DNA of 51,773 bases from Desemzia sp045528445 (lineage in GTDB: Bacteria > Bacillota > Bacilli > Lactobacillales > Carnobacteriaceae), in NCBI RefSeq assembly GCF_045528445.1, contig NZ_JBGQQU010000025.1, forward strand, positions 1 to 51,773, given 5' to 3'. Shown here piece after piece: positions 24,797 through 33,803 of the stretch. The position numbers were made by a program, and so were the translations under genes. Each line of letters starts with the position of its first letter. Position 1 is the first letter of the stretch. Below the pieces are notes generated by a model. The model had not been told where the DNA came from. It saw only the letters and a list, made by a program, of their open reading frames with translations, and searched no databases.

Positions 24797-26299
24797 ATGA
24801 AGGAAACAGCGACTAGAAAAAATGTATTGTCCGGATTGGTCTGGAAACTCTTGGAAAGAGGAGGAGATCAGGTTATCCAATTCATCATTCAATTGATGTT
24901 GGCTCGTCTGCTTCTTCCCGAAGATTATGGTCTGATCGCTCTGATCGCTATTTTTATCGCTTTGGCTAATGTGTTTATTCAGACCGGTTTTACGACTGCG
25001 CTGATCCAAGCTAAAGAAATAGATGAACTGGACTACGCTTCAGCTTTTTATTTCAGTTCTTTTTTAACCGTTCTGCTGTATATCTGCTTATTTTTGACAG
25101 CCCCTGTCATTGCCGGCTTTTATGGCAAACTCCAGTTAGTTCCCGTTATCCGAGTGCTGGCACTCTCCTTATTTTGCGGCCCCTTAAACTCGATCCAATA
25201 CGCCATTGTTTCCCGCACACTGCAATTTAAAAAGTTCTTTTTCAGCAGCTTGAGCGGCACACTCATTTCTGGTGTCGTAGGCGTTTATCTAGCCTATGAA
25301 GGATTTGGTGTCTGGGCATTAGTTGGGCAGCAGCTCTCCAACATTTTTATTGACACTTTCGTATTATGGTTTACAGTGAGCTGGCGGCCAAAGCTGATTT
25401 TTTCATTTCAACGCATCAAAAAACTGCTTTCTTTCGGTTGGAAGATGCTGACATCAACTTTACTGGACACCTTGTACACCAACTCATACGGATTGGTGAT
25501 TGGAAAGGTGATCAGTCCCACTATGCTGGGATATTACAATCGCGCAAATCAATTCCCCAGTATCATCGTCAATAATGTCAATAACTCCTTATCCACTGTT
25601 TTATTCCCCGTTATGTCCGCTAGTCAAGAGGATAAGCCGCATATCCGATCAATGATGAAGCGCTCATTACAGGTCAGTTCCCTGATTATTTTCCCGCTGA
25701 TGACGGGATTGATCATTTGTTCAAAGGCACTGGTAACCACTCTGCTGACCGATAAATGGTTGGCTTCTGTTCCATTGATCCAACTGATCAGTTTAGCCTA
25801 TGCCTTTTATCCTCTGCACATTACCAATATTGTAGCCATATCTTCTCTTGGAAAAAGCGACTTGATTTTGAAATTGGAAGTTATCAAAAGGGTCTTGAGT
25901 CTAATTTGCCTGTTCATTAGTATTCCATTTGGTATTTATGTCATTGTTGCTTTCGAGCCGGTCATTTCTATCACAACGTTTATTTTAAATGCTCGACCGA
26001 ATAAAAAATTATTGGACTATGGTATAAAGGAACAACTGATGACCATTTTGCCTTACCTGCTGCTCTCCGTTGCAATGGGGATAGTTGTTTATCCGCTAGG
26101 GTATTTGCAACTAGGCAGTTTAACTACATTGATTTTACAAGCTACTACGGGTGCAGCGTTCTATTTTGGGGCATCCCTGATGATCAAAACGAGCAGCATC
26201 CATTATTTGTTGGCTGCGGCAAAAGAATTGATATGGAGACGAAAACAAGTAGAAAGACCACTAACGATTACGAAAAGCGGGAGGGAATACGATGAGTAA
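24797..26299 (+). CDS. Wzx-type repeat-unit flippase (MOP superfamily)
   Basis: A 500-residue membrane protein with 12-14 hydrophobic segments. The start resembles TuaB/WzxC proteins: NVLSGLVWKLLERGGDQVIQFI, then LARLLLPEDYGLIALIAIFIAL. It should move the lipid-linked repeat unit to the outer face for polymerisation. ATG 24797 is preferred over GTG 24785 because AAGGAAGTG ends just inside the latter. Overlaps the next gene by eight bases. Polysaccharide flippases of this group accept units with fairly specific first sugars. Confidence 0.87.
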   Translation: MKETATRKNVLSGLVWKLLERGGDQVIQFIIQLMLARLLLPEDYGLIALIAIFIALANVFIQTGFTTALIQAKEIDELDYASAFYFSSFLTVLLYICLFLTAPVIAGFYGKLQLVPVIRVLALSLFCGPLNSIQYAIVSRTLQFKKFFFSSLSGTLISGVVGVYLAYEGFGVWALVGQQLSNIFIDTFVLWFTVSWRPKLIFSFQRIKKLLSFGWKMLTSTLLDTLYTNSYGLVIGKVISPTMLGYYNRANQFPSIIVNNVNNSLSTVLFPVMSASQEDKPHIRSMMKRSLQVSSLIIFPLMTGLIICSKALVTTLLTDKWLASVPLIQLISLAYAFYPLHITNIVAISSLGKSDLILKLEVIKRVLSLICLFISIPFGIYVIVAFEPVISITTFILNARPNKKLLDYGIKEQLMTILPYLLLSVAMGIVVYPLGYLQLGSLTTLILQATTGAAFYFGASLMIKTSSIHYLLAAAKELIWRRKQVERPLTITKSGREYDE

Positions 26300-27059
26300 A
26301 AAAATTGACTTCATCGAGTTGCTTAAAATTGTTCAGAAAAATTGGCTGGTCATCTTATGTACAGGAATATTAGGCTTTGCGTTGTCTTATTATACGACTG
26401 TTTACCTGATCACCCCCCAGTACCAAGCTAAGACACAGCTGCTTGTCAATCGTCCAAATACAGAAGAAGGAAACATGGACTTGAATGATATCCAATCGAA
26501 CATCCAAATCATCAATACGTATCGCGATATTTTAACAGATTCTGTGGTGATTGATCAAGTGTTGAGCGAACTGGATGAACCATTGACAGAAGAAGCATTG
26601 ATAGAGAAAATGTCTATCGTTATTCAAGAAGACTCGCAGATTTTCAAGATTGAAGTAGTGGATGACAGTCCCGATAGAGCGGCTGAGATAGCTAATTTGA
26701 TTGCGACGACTTTCCAAGAAAACGTGGGTAATATCTTACATGTTGAAAACGTAGCGATCTTATCTGCGGCTAAGATCAACTCCACACCGATATCGCCTCG
26801 TACGAATTTTAATGTATTGATCGGGACAATGATCGGTCTGATCGTTGGAATCAGTATCAGCTTGATGAAAGTTATGCTGGATACGAAGATCCATGATGAA
26901 AAAGTGATTACAGAAAAGCTGGGTTGGATTCAGCTGGGAACAATCTCTGAAATGCCCAAAGCCTTTGTTCTACGAGCAGAAGAAGAAAAAAAGTCGGTCA
27001 ATAACGCTCAGATAGAAGAAAATGAGCGAGCAGAAAAGGAGCCCAGCCATGTTCGATAA
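26292..27059 (+). CDS. Wzz/CpsC-type chain-length regulator (YveK-like)
   Basis: A 255-residue polysaccharide co-polymerase. It has two membrane segments (about 17-37 and 175-195) around an extracytoplasmic domain with QYQAKTQLLVNRP and the proline motif PISPRTNFNVLIG before the second segment. The cytoplasmic tail after 200 (KIHDEKVITEKLGWIQLG, then a charged end) is where Gram-positive versions contact and activate the partner tyrosine kinase encoded next. ATG 26292 lies within the end of the flippase gene, with GGGAGGG before it. It sets polymer length and switches the kinase on. Confidence 0.88.
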   Translation: MSKKIDFIELLKIVQKNWLVILCTGILGFALSYYTTVYLITPQYQAKTQLLVNRPNTEEGNMDLNDIQSNIQIINTYRDILTDSVVIDQVLSELDEPLTEEALIEKMSIVIQEDSQIFKIEVVDDSPDRAAEIANLIATTFQENVGNILHVENVAILSAAKINSTPISPRTNFNVLIGTMIGLIVGISISLMKVMLDTKIHDEKVITEKLGWIQLGTISEMPKAFVLRAEEEKKSVNNAQIEENERAEKEPSHVR

Positions 27060-27789
27060 CTTTCCCCAAGTGCTCAATAACTTGTTCAATAAAAAGAAAA
27101 CAGAACCAAGGAATACAGCTTATGAGATCGTAACGATGACGAGACCACAATCCTTTATCGCTGAAGAATATCGAACATTGCGCACCAATATTCAGTTTTC
27201 AATGGTAGATAAAAAGCTGAAAACGCTCCAATTTACATCGAGTGGGCCGAATGAAGGAAAAACGACAACTGCTATCAATGTCGCTGTTCTCTTTGCCTCT
27301 CAAGGAAAAAAAGTTTTGTTGGTTGATGCAGACATGCGTAGACCTTCGTTACACAGTATTTTTCAAGTTTCCAATCAAAAAGGGTTGTCCACTATTTTAA
27401 CGGATGAAAGGCCCAATCCAGCTTCTGTCATTTATCCCTTAGAACACCAGCGCTTGTTTCTAATGACCAGCGGCATTCAGCCGCCGAACCCATCTGAGTT
27501 GTTGGCTTCTAAGCAAATGAATATCTTGATGCAGTACTTTAAGGAACATTATGACTTGATTATCTTTGATTTACCGCCTATTCTGCCTGTTACAGATGCT
27601 CAAATCATGGCGAGCAAAGTTGACGGAACCATCTTTGTGATCCGGCATGATTCAGCTCATCTAAATGAAGTCTTGCAAGCAAAAGAAATGCTGCAGCGTG
27701 TTCATGCGAATGTCATTGGAGCGGTCTTTAATGACAAGCCGCGAAATAAAAAAATGTCTGGTACTTATTATAGTCAAACTGAAAATTGA
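27049..27789 (+). CDS. BY-type tyrosine kinase (CpsD/EpsB-like)
   Basis: A 246-residue bacterial tyrosine kinase. ITS Walker A SGPNEGKTT (65-73), Walker A' VLLVDADMRR (89-98) and Walker B LIIFDLPP are present, with the FxAEEYRTLRTNIQF activation helix near 36-50. It autophosphorylates C-terminal tyrosines and tunes polymerisation. The C-terminal tail holds only one Tyr pair (GTYYSQ), shorter than the usual cluster. AAAAGGAG precedes ATG 27049, which overlaps the chain-length gene by 11 bases. No CpsB or Wzb phosphatase lies in the operon, so the opposing enzyme must be elsewhere or absent. Confidence 0.9.
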   Translation: MFDNFPQVLNNLFNKKKTEPRNTAYEIVTMTRPQSFIAEEYRTLRTNIQFSMVDKKLKTLQFTSSGPNEGKTTTAINVAVLFASQGKKVLLVDADMRRPSLHSIFQVSNQKGLSTILTDERPNPASVIYPLEHQRLFLMTSGIQPPNPSELLASKQMNILMQYFKEHYDLIIFDLPPILPVTDAQIMASKVDGTIFVIRHDSAHLNEVLQAKEMLQRVHANVIGAVFNDKPRNKKMSGTYYSQTEN

Positions 27790-27836
27790 TATCGTCCCCA
27801 TATGATTCAGCAAAAGACGAATGGAGGAGTATAGAT

Positions 27837-29783
27837 ATGAAGAGAGAATGGCCAGTAAAAGATATGCCGCAAAAAGATATTCGAACGGTTTTTTATAAAC
27901 CCGCATTTTTACGTTACCCCATCGCAAGAAAATGGATAGACTTAGGGTTAGACCACCTGTTGCTCTTTCTTTCTTGGACGGTTGCCTACATCTTTTTAGA
28001 AAACCTGCTTTTTATCCCACTTCCATTTGCCTTTTTCTTCTTAACCACTATTTGGATCAGTTACAGTGTATTTTCACTTTGGACGGATTCCTGTGCGATG
28101 ATTTATCGGTATACGGATATTAAAGAAATGATCAAAGTGATGGGAGGTTTTACTCTTTCTATCGCGATCTCTGCTACTCTATCTTTATTTTTAACGAGCG
28201 GTGCACGTGTCCAATTTATTCTGCTGGTTTATTTCTTGTCGCTTCTAGTGACAGGCGGCAAGTTTGTTTTTGTTAAAGCTAAGAGTGAAATGGACGGTTT
28301 TAAGAAGAAACGCCAAGTTCCCGTCAGAAAAATACGGACTTTAGTGGTAGGAGCTGGGGACGGCGGCAGCTTATTTATCAAAAACAGCCAGAAACATTTA
28401 CCTGAGATCCAGTTGATCGGAATCGTGGATGATGATGCGGCTAAACACCACATGCGTGTATTCGGGGTTCCTATTTTAGGTGGGACTGCAGACATTCCTT
28501 ATTTGGTAGCTGTTCAAGAGATCGAACAAATCACTATTGCTATTCCCTCGTTAGTGCCTGAGGATCTGGAGAGAATCCTTGAATTGTGCAACCAAAGTCA
28601 AGCGACAGTCAATCTGATGCCTTCGATTGAAGATGTAGTGAGCGGCAAACTATCTGTCCAGCGTTTTCGTGAAGTAGATGTAGTTGATTTATTAGGAAGA
28701 GATGAAGTTACGTTAGATACGAAACAATTAGCTAGAGAATTAAGCGGAAAAACCTTATTGATCAGTGGAGCCGGCGGTTCAATCGGTTCTGAAATCTGTC
28801 GGATTTTAGCTTCATTTTCACCTCAGAAATTGATCCTCTTAGGTCATGGAGAAAATTCTATTTATCAAATCCATCGCGAGTTGAACAAACGATATGGTGG
28901 GAAAATTGAGATTATTCCCGTGATTGCAGATGTTAAAGATCGTGCCAGAATGTTTGAAGTGATGAAGCTGTACAAACCGGATATTGTGTATCATGCGGCG
29001 GCACATAAACACGTTCCTATGATGGAACTGAATACTGCTGAGGCCGTTAAAAATAATGTTTATGGGACAAAGAATATTGCTGAAGCCTCAAAAGCAGCTG
29101 GTGTAGGAACTTTTGTTATGGTGTCAACGGATAAAGCCGTTAATCCTCCAAACGTTATGGGGGCTACTAAACGCTTGGCAGAGATGATCGTGACAAGTTT
29201 GAATGAGCCGGGCGGTACGAATTTCGCAGCTGTCCGTTTTGGAAATGTATTAGGAAGCAGAGGAAGCGTAGTACCATTGTTTAGGGAACAAATCAAAGCG
29301 GGAGGGCCTGTTACTGTGACAGACTTTCGAATGACCCGTTACTTTATGACGATTCCGGAAGCTAGTCGTTTGGTCATCCAAGCAGGCGCATTGGCAAAAG
29401 GCGGTGAAATTTTCGTGCTGGATATGGGTAAACCTGTCAGAATCGTTGATTTAGCCAGAAAAATGGTGCAGATCAGCGGCTATACAGACAACGAGATCGA
29501 AGTGGTCGAAACGGGAATCAGACCAGGCGAAAAATTGTATGAAGAACTGTTAATCGCCAGTGAGAATACTGGAGAAAAAGTGTTTGACAAAATTTTTGTC
29601 GGAAAAGCAGTTCAGAAACCACTAACAGATATCGTAGCGTTTTTACAAATGATAGAAGGCGAAAATGAAAAAACGTTGCGTGATGATCTGATTACCTATG
29701 CAAGGCTTCATCAACAACAAATGCCTAAAGAAGAAAAACAGCCTGAAATAGAAGGTATTGTCAGAGAGAAACAGTTAGCTTAA
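27837..29783 (+). CDS. Membrane nucleotide-sugar 4,6-dehydratase (PglF/EpsC/CapD type)
   Basis: A 648-residue enzyme. Four hydrophobic segments occupy about 30-140. A first Rossmann domain (VVGAGDGG near 170) is followed by the SDR domain with GAGGSIGSE (about 310-318). The catalytic block STDKAVNPPNVMGATKR has Met (about 441) where ordinary SDRs have Tyr, a mark of PglF-type long dehydratases. They convert UDP-GlcNAc to the 4-keto-6-deoxy sugar, which the aminotransferase at 18593 can aminate. Start: TGGAGGAG then ATG 27837; the longer TTG start overlaps the kinase stop but lacks an SD. Last gene of the operon. Confidence 0.9.
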   Translation: MKREWPVKDMPQKDIRTVFYKPAFLRYPIARKWIDLGLDHLLLFLSWTVAYIFLENLLFIPLPFAFFFLTTIWISYSVFSLWTDSCAMIYRYTDIKEMIKVMGGFTLSIAISATLSLFLTSGARVQFILLVYFLSLLVTGGKFVFVKAKSEMDGFKKKRQVPVRKIRTLVVGAGDGGSLFIKNSQKHLPEIQLIGIVDDDAAKHHMRVFGVPILGGTADIPYLVAVQEIEQITIAIPSLVPEDLERILELCNQSQATVNLMPSIEDVVSGKLSVQRFREVDVVDLLGRDEVTLDTKQLARELSGKTLLISGAGGSIGSEICRILASFSPQKLILLGHGENSIYQIHRELNKRYGGKIEIIPVIADVKDRARMFEVMKLYKPDIVYHAAAHKHVPMMELNTAEAVKNNVYGTKNIAEASKAAGVGTFVMVSTDKAVNPPNVMGATKRLAEMIVTSLNEPGGTNFAAVRFGNVLGSRGSVVPLFREQIKAGGPVTVTDFRMTRYFMTIPEASRLVIQAGALAKGGEIFVLDMGKPVRIVDLARKMVQISGYTDNEIEVVETGIRPGEKLYEELLIASENTGEKVFDKIFVGKAVQKPLTDIVAFLQMIEGENEKTLRDDLITYARLHQQQMPKEEKQPEIEGIVREKQLA

Positions 29784-29799
29784 TTAGAAATGCACCATC

Positions 29800-29842
29800 A
29801 GCGGACCGGAGACTTTAAGCATCATCTGCGGTTCGCTTTTTC
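29800..29842 (+). terminator. Terminator of the eps operon
   Basis: AGCGGACCG pairs with CGGTTCGCT (one G-T pair) over a 20-base loop, followed by T residues. Confidence 0.8.
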
Positions 29843-30069
29843 TATAACTATAGCAGGACGTAAAAGCAGCTAATAGAGGCTCTTTATATTCTAGCGATGG
29901 TAAGAAATTTTCTCCGGCCTGTGGGTTGCTTAGGGAAAACTATAGGAACGCCAGCGTCAAATGTTGTAGAATCCTTATAGAAAGTACAAGGGGTTTTAAG
30001 TTATTTTAGCTGCTTTTTTCGATATAATGAAATAAAAATAAGAGCTGAAGTTGAACGGAAGGAAAAAAG

Positions 30070-30297
30070 GTGGGGCCCCCTCCTGCTGGCATGAGTGGTC
30101 ACCTAGATCTTTTTGAACCATGGGGAGGGAGGAAATTTCGGCTTACATTAACTTATTTAGATCCGGAGTATGCTTAAGCCGGAGAAACAGAAGAAAATAA
30201 GATATCTCAACAGGACCATGAAGATGGATGGAACTTGACCTTAGATAATTTGGCAGTTTTTGTAACTAAAAAAGAGGATAAAAATAAGTGGTTTTGA
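30070..30297 (+). pseudogene. Small gene broken by one in-frame stop
   Basis: From GTG 30070 (or ATG 30091) to TGA 30295 one frame reads through except for TAA at 30175. The pieces have protein-like sequence: GMSGHLDLFEPWGGRKFRL..YLDPEYA before the stop, then EDGWNLTLDNLAVFVTKKEDKNKWF. GGAAGG-type SD bases and a TATAAT near 30024 suggest a former gene. I do not recognise it. A sequencing error at the stop would restore about 75 residues. The stretch 29843-30020 has no gene; it carries half of a weak repeat (29930-29963). Confidence 0.45.
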
Positions 30298-30317
30298 GAA
30301 TCTGAAAGGATGGTAAA

Positions 30318-31073
30318 TTGAGCGAGCAAGTAAACAAAGCAGCGCAAATGATTCAAGATTCAAAACGAATTGTGGCTTTCACGGGAGCGGGAATCAGTAC
30401 AGAAAGTGGAGTGCCGGATTTTCGTTCAGCAGGCGGTTTTTTTGATCGGTTATCTGGCACACACTATACTGGTGAAGAAGCGCTAAGTGTGCCTTTTTTT
30501 GAACAATATCCGGAACTGTTTTTTGAAAACTACCGTAATACGTTAGATTTTCCAGATGCTGAACCCAACTTTGGGCATCAATTTTTTCAATTGCTGGAAG
30601 CAAAAGGGAAGCAAGTGACGATAGTAACGCAAAATATCGACAATTTGCATGAAGCTGTTGGGAGTTCAACAGTGTTCTCATTACATGGCAATGCGACCAA
30701 ATGGAAATCTGTCAATACCCATAAATCCGTCGCAAAAGAAGAGGTACGTTGGGATGAAAAAGGGATAGCAGTAGAAAGTAAAGGTAATGTAGTGAGACCT
30801 GATATTGTGTTATATGGAGATCAACTGGATCAGCAAGTGCTTAGCGGTGCCATAAAAGCTATTCAAGAAGCTGACTTATTAATGGTTATCGGGACAAGTC
30901 TGAATGTCATGCCCGCGGCTTATTTGATTGATGATTTTCGGGGAGATCATTCTATACTGATCAATCAAACGGATGTAGATCGAATGAATCGATTTGATGT
31001 AGTAGTGAAAGAAAAAAGCGGCCAATTTTTACAGAAAGTGTGGAATATGCTAACTCAGGAGGAAAATACATGA
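30318..31073 (+). CDS. Sir2-family NAD-dependent deacylase lacking the zinc cysteines
   Basis: A 251-residue sirtuin. The NAD-binding motif FTGAGIS (21-27), GVPDFRSAGG, TQNID (104-108), the catalytic His in SLHGNAT (H123), VRPDIVLYGD and VIGTSLNVMPA are all there. The four-cysteine zinc ribbon that normally follows the His is replaced by a Lys/Glu-rich stretch (about 124-158), and the whole protein has no cysteine. It may fold without zinc or act on another substrate, such as ADP-ribosylation in some Firmicute sirtuins. TTG start 30318 follows AAAGGA. Coupled by ATGA overlap to the VOC gene. Confidence 0.85.
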   Translation: MSEQVNKAAQMIQDSKRIVAFTGAGISTESGVPDFRSAGGFFDRLSGTHYTGEEALSVPFFEQYPELFFENYRNTLDFPDAEPNFGHQFFQLLEAKGKQVTIVTQNIDNLHEAVGSSTVFSLHGNATKWKSVNTHKSVAKEEVRWDEKGIAVESKGNVVRPDIVLYGDQLDQQVLSGAIKAIQEADLLMVIGTSLNVMPAAYLIDDFRGDHSILINQTDVDRMNRFDVVVKEKSGQFLQKVWNMLTQEENT

Positions 31074-31510
31074 ATCGATTGAATTTGATTACGTTAGGTG
31101 TAAGAGATATTGTGAAGTCACTTCGTTTTTACCGTGATGGATTGGGATTTGATGTGAAAGTTATTGGAACGGAAGCATCGCCTGATGTGGTTTTTATCAA
31201 TAATGACGGGACTAAAATTTCGTTATTCCCTTTGGAAGAATTAATCAAAGATATCCAGTCTCCTCAGCCGATGAGTCCTGTAGAAGGATTCAATGGAATT
31301 TCACTTGCGTATAATGGGAAATCAAAAGAAGAAGTGGACGAGATCTTTGCTCTGGCAGAAAAAGCGGGAGCGTTGATCGTTAAAAAGCCGGAAGTCGTTT
31401 TTTGGGGTGGATACAGCGGTTATTTTCAAGATCCTGATGGCATCTACTGGGAAGTGGCCTACGGAGAAGATTGGGAATTTGATGACAATGATATGCTGAT
31501 CATCAAATAG
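31070..31510 (+). CDS. VOC/glyoxalase-family protein
   Basis: A 146-residue protein with two beta-alpha-beta-beta-beta modules of the vicinal-oxygen-chelate fold: LITLGVRDIVKSLRFYRDGLGFDV in the first, and YSGYFQDPDGIYWEVAYG in the second, whose final Glu is a usual metal ligand. Such proteins include glyoxalase I, dioxygenases and resistance proteins; this variant is the general 'VOC family' form and the substrate is not readable. AGGAGG lies seven bases before ATG 31070, which overlaps the sirtuin stop, so the two are co-translated. Confidence 0.82.
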   Translation: MNRLNLITLGVRDIVKSLRFYRDGLGFDVKVIGTEASPDVVFINNDGTKISLFPLEELIKDIQSPQPMSPVEGFNGISLAYNGKSKEEVDEIFALAEKAGALIVKKPEVVFWGGYSGYFQDPDGIYWEVAYGEDWEFDDNDMLIIK

Positions 31511-31566
31511 AAATTGTAGTAGAAGAATGGATAACTTCTTTATATGTTTTTTACTGCTCGAGAGGG

Positions 31567-31595
31567 CTGCTATTCGTCGGATAAGAGCCTTCTGA
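31567..31595. repeat. Single degenerate unit of the 52-bp repeat family
   Basis: GCTATTCGTCGGATAAGAGCC followed by TTCTGAG matches the middle of the 52-bp units at 7075-7364 at most positions. It is alone in the sirtuin/VOC to two-component interval. Confidence 0.45.
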
Positions 31596-31715
31596 GAATA
31601 GGACCCTACCTATTTAATAAGAGAGCCCATCGATATTTTTCTTTCAACAATCCTCTTGCACATTTTAGTATGGTAGAATATGCTAATCAAAAGATGTGAT
31701 TGAGGAGTTTTGTAC

Positions 31716-32390
31716 ATGAGATTACTGTTAGCAGAAGATGAACAAGAATTGGCTCGTGCCATTCAAGTCATTCTAGAAAATCAAGGATATGCAGTAGATA
31801 GTGTCCATGATGGGGAAGAAGCTTACGAGTATGCTTCATTAGCCGATTATGAGGGTATTATTTTGGATATTATGATGCCGAAGCTGTCTGGGCTGGAAGT
31901 GTTAGATAAATTGCGAAACGAAGGCCACCAAACGCCTATTTTATTGTTGACGGCCAAATCAGCCATTGAGGATCGAATTGAGGGGTTGGATCTGGGAGCA
32001 GATGATTACTTGACGAAACCATTTGCAATGGGAGAATTGCTGGCACGTGTTCGAGCAATGACTCGGCGTAAAACGATTTTGCAAGCTAAAATACTGACGT
32101 TCGAAGATCTGCAGTTGAATTGTGAGACGATTCGAATCAGCAATGGCAAAGAAGAATTGAAGTTATCGAACAAAGAATTTCAAATCTTGCAATTATTGAT
32201 TGAAAATCCAACCCAGCTTTTTTCAGCCGAGCAGATGATCGAGCGGATTTGGGGGTTAGACTCCGAAATCGAAATGAATAGCATCTGGGTTCATTTGAGC
32301 AATGTAAGAAAAAAATTGGCGCAGCTGGAAGTCCACGTCAAAATTGTTGCTACTCGCGGAGTGGGATATTCCCTGGAGGTTGCTGAATGA
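31716..32390 (+). CDS. OmpR-family response regulator
   Basis: A 224-residue DNA-binding regulator. The receiver (1-115) has acidic pocket EDE (7-9), phospho-acceptor Asp51 in LDIMMPKLSG, LLLTAKSA and the Lys in YLTKPF. The winged-helix domain (about 128-224) has LSNKEFQILQLLIENP, the MIERIWGLDSEIEMNSIWVHLSNVRKKL recognition region (shown in parts) and ATRGVGYSLE. GAGGAG SD before ATG 31716; two codons upstream is a TTG. Overlaps its kinase by four bases. The VTC/DUF4956 operon downstream is a likely target by position. Confidence 0.9.
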   Translation: MRLLLAEDEQELARAIQVILENQGYAVDSVHDGEEAYEYASLADYEGIILDIMMPKLSGLEVLDKLRNEGHQTPILLLTAKSAIEDRIEGLDLGADDYLTKPFAMGELLARVRAMTRRKTILQAKILTFEDLQLNCETIRISNGKEELKLSNKEFQILQLLIENPTQLFSAEQMIERIWGLDSEIEMNSIWVHLSNVRKKLAQLEVHVKIVATRGVGYSLEVAE

Positions 32391-33625
32391 TCGAGAAACT
32401 AAGAAGAAAATTTATTCTAGTCACGATGGCAGTCGTTTTTTTGGTCATGTCTGTGGTATTGATCGTTTTGAACACGACCAATTATCTCCATACTGTGGAA
32501 CGAACAGATGAAATAGTATCGATCCTGATAAATAATGGAGGAGATTTTCCAGAAGAAACGATACCAGATAGTGGAATGGGAGCCCCTCCTGATCAAGGAA
32601 TATCAGCTGAAACGCCTTTTGAGACTCGTTATTTTATAGCACTGGCGAATGCTGAACAACAAGTTCTCCAAATTGATACCACTCGTATCCGATCGATCGA
32701 TTCCCCAACGGGTCAGTCTTATGCGGAAGACGTCTTAGCTTCTGGTAAAGAGAAAGGTTATGTAGGCGATTTTCGTTATCAGGTAGTGGAGCAAGCGGAC
32801 GGCACCTTGATGCTGGTGTTTGTGGACAGTCAGCGAGATCTGCAGCTGGTGAGATCCTTTTTACGCAACTCCATATTGATTGGAATGGTTAGTTTGCTGT
32901 TTATTTTCGTACTGGTATTCTATTTTTCTAAAAAAATCGTTAAACCTGTTCAGCAGACTATCGACCGTCAAAAGCAGTTTATCACGGATGCCGGTCACGA
33001 GATCAAAACGCCATTGGCTATTATTTCGGCTAATAATGACGTTCAGGAAATGCTGAATGGAAACAGCGAATGGACAGCAAGTACACACAAACAAATCCAG
33101 CGTTTAAATGGGTTGATGGAGAGTATGCTTCAGCTGACGCAGATGGAAGAAGAAGGGTATCAACCGAATATCGAATCAGTTGATCTCTCGCAAATCGTAC
33201 TGGAAACAGCTGAACCTTATATTCGCATCGGAAAGCAGAAAAAAGTTGAGGTATCGCTGACTATTCAACCAAATGTGATGATCCAAGCGGATGCTGAAGC
33301 AATGAATAAATTATGCTCATTATTGATGGATAACGCCAATAAGTATGTCCAGCAACCTGGGACCATTAACGTCCGTTTAGACCATCAAGCAGGAAATAAA
33401 ATAAAACTTCAGATCACTAATACCGTCAATGAAATGCCGAAACGATTTGACCAATTGTTTGATCGTTTTTATCGGGAAGATCAGGCCCGAAAACATAGTG
33501 AAGGCGGTTATGGAATAGGCTTGTCATTAGCGGCCACGATCGTGGAAAATCATCATGGTCAAATCAAAGCAGTTCCTCTGAAAGATCATACGATTTCTTT
33601 TGAAGTGATTTTGCCAACTAAATAG
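32387..33625 (+). CDS. Sensor histidine kinase
   Basis: A 412-residue membrane kinase: segments at about 10-29 and 162-180 flank a 130-residue extracellular sensor with a Pro/Gly/Glu-rich stretch (50-75). Cytosolic motifs are H-box DAGHEIKTPLA (His204), N-box LLMDNANKYV, F-region RFDQLFDRFYREDQAR, and G-boxes GGYGIGLSLA. It should phosphorylate the adjacent regulator. The signal is unknown. There is hardly any HAMP linker between the second segment and the H-box. The operon ends with a strong hairpin. Confidence 0.9.
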   Translation: MIEKLRRKFILVTMAVVFLVMSVVLIVLNTTNYLHTVERTDEIVSILINNGGDFPEETIPDSGMGAPPDQGISAETPFETRYFIALANAEQQVLQIDTTRIRSIDSPTGQSYAEDVLASGKEKGYVGDFRYQVVEQADGTLMLVFVDSQRDLQLVRSFLRNSILIGMVSLLFIFVLVFYFSKKIVKPVQQTIDRQKQFITDAGHEIKTPLAIISANNDVQEMLNGNSEWTASTHKQIQRLNGLMESMLQLTQMEEEGYQPNIESVDLSQIVLETAEPYIRIGKQKKVEVSLTIQPNVMIQADAEAMNKLCSLLMDNANKYVQQPGTINVRLDHQAGNKIKLQITNTVNEMPKRFDQLFDRFYREDQARKHSEGGYGIGLSLAATIVENHHGQIKAVPLKDHTISFEVILPTK

Positions 33626-33667
33626 ATAAGTAAGGGCTGGGAAAATACTGGTCCTGATACATTAAAC

Positions 33668-33717
33668 AATAAAGCCTGTAAGAAGCTCTCAGTGAAGAGT
33701 TTCTTACAGGCTTTATT
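33668..33717 (+). terminator. Strong terminator of the two-component operon
   Basis: AATAAAGCCTGTAAGAA pairs with TTCTTACAGGCTTTATT, a 17-bp stem with a 16-base loop. Confidence 0.85.
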
Positions 33718-33803
33718 TATTGTCGGAACAAAAAAAGGTGTCTTAAGTTTCAATTAAGGTTGAGGAATTATAGTATATCTATCGAACAAAGGAGGAATCA
33801 ATC

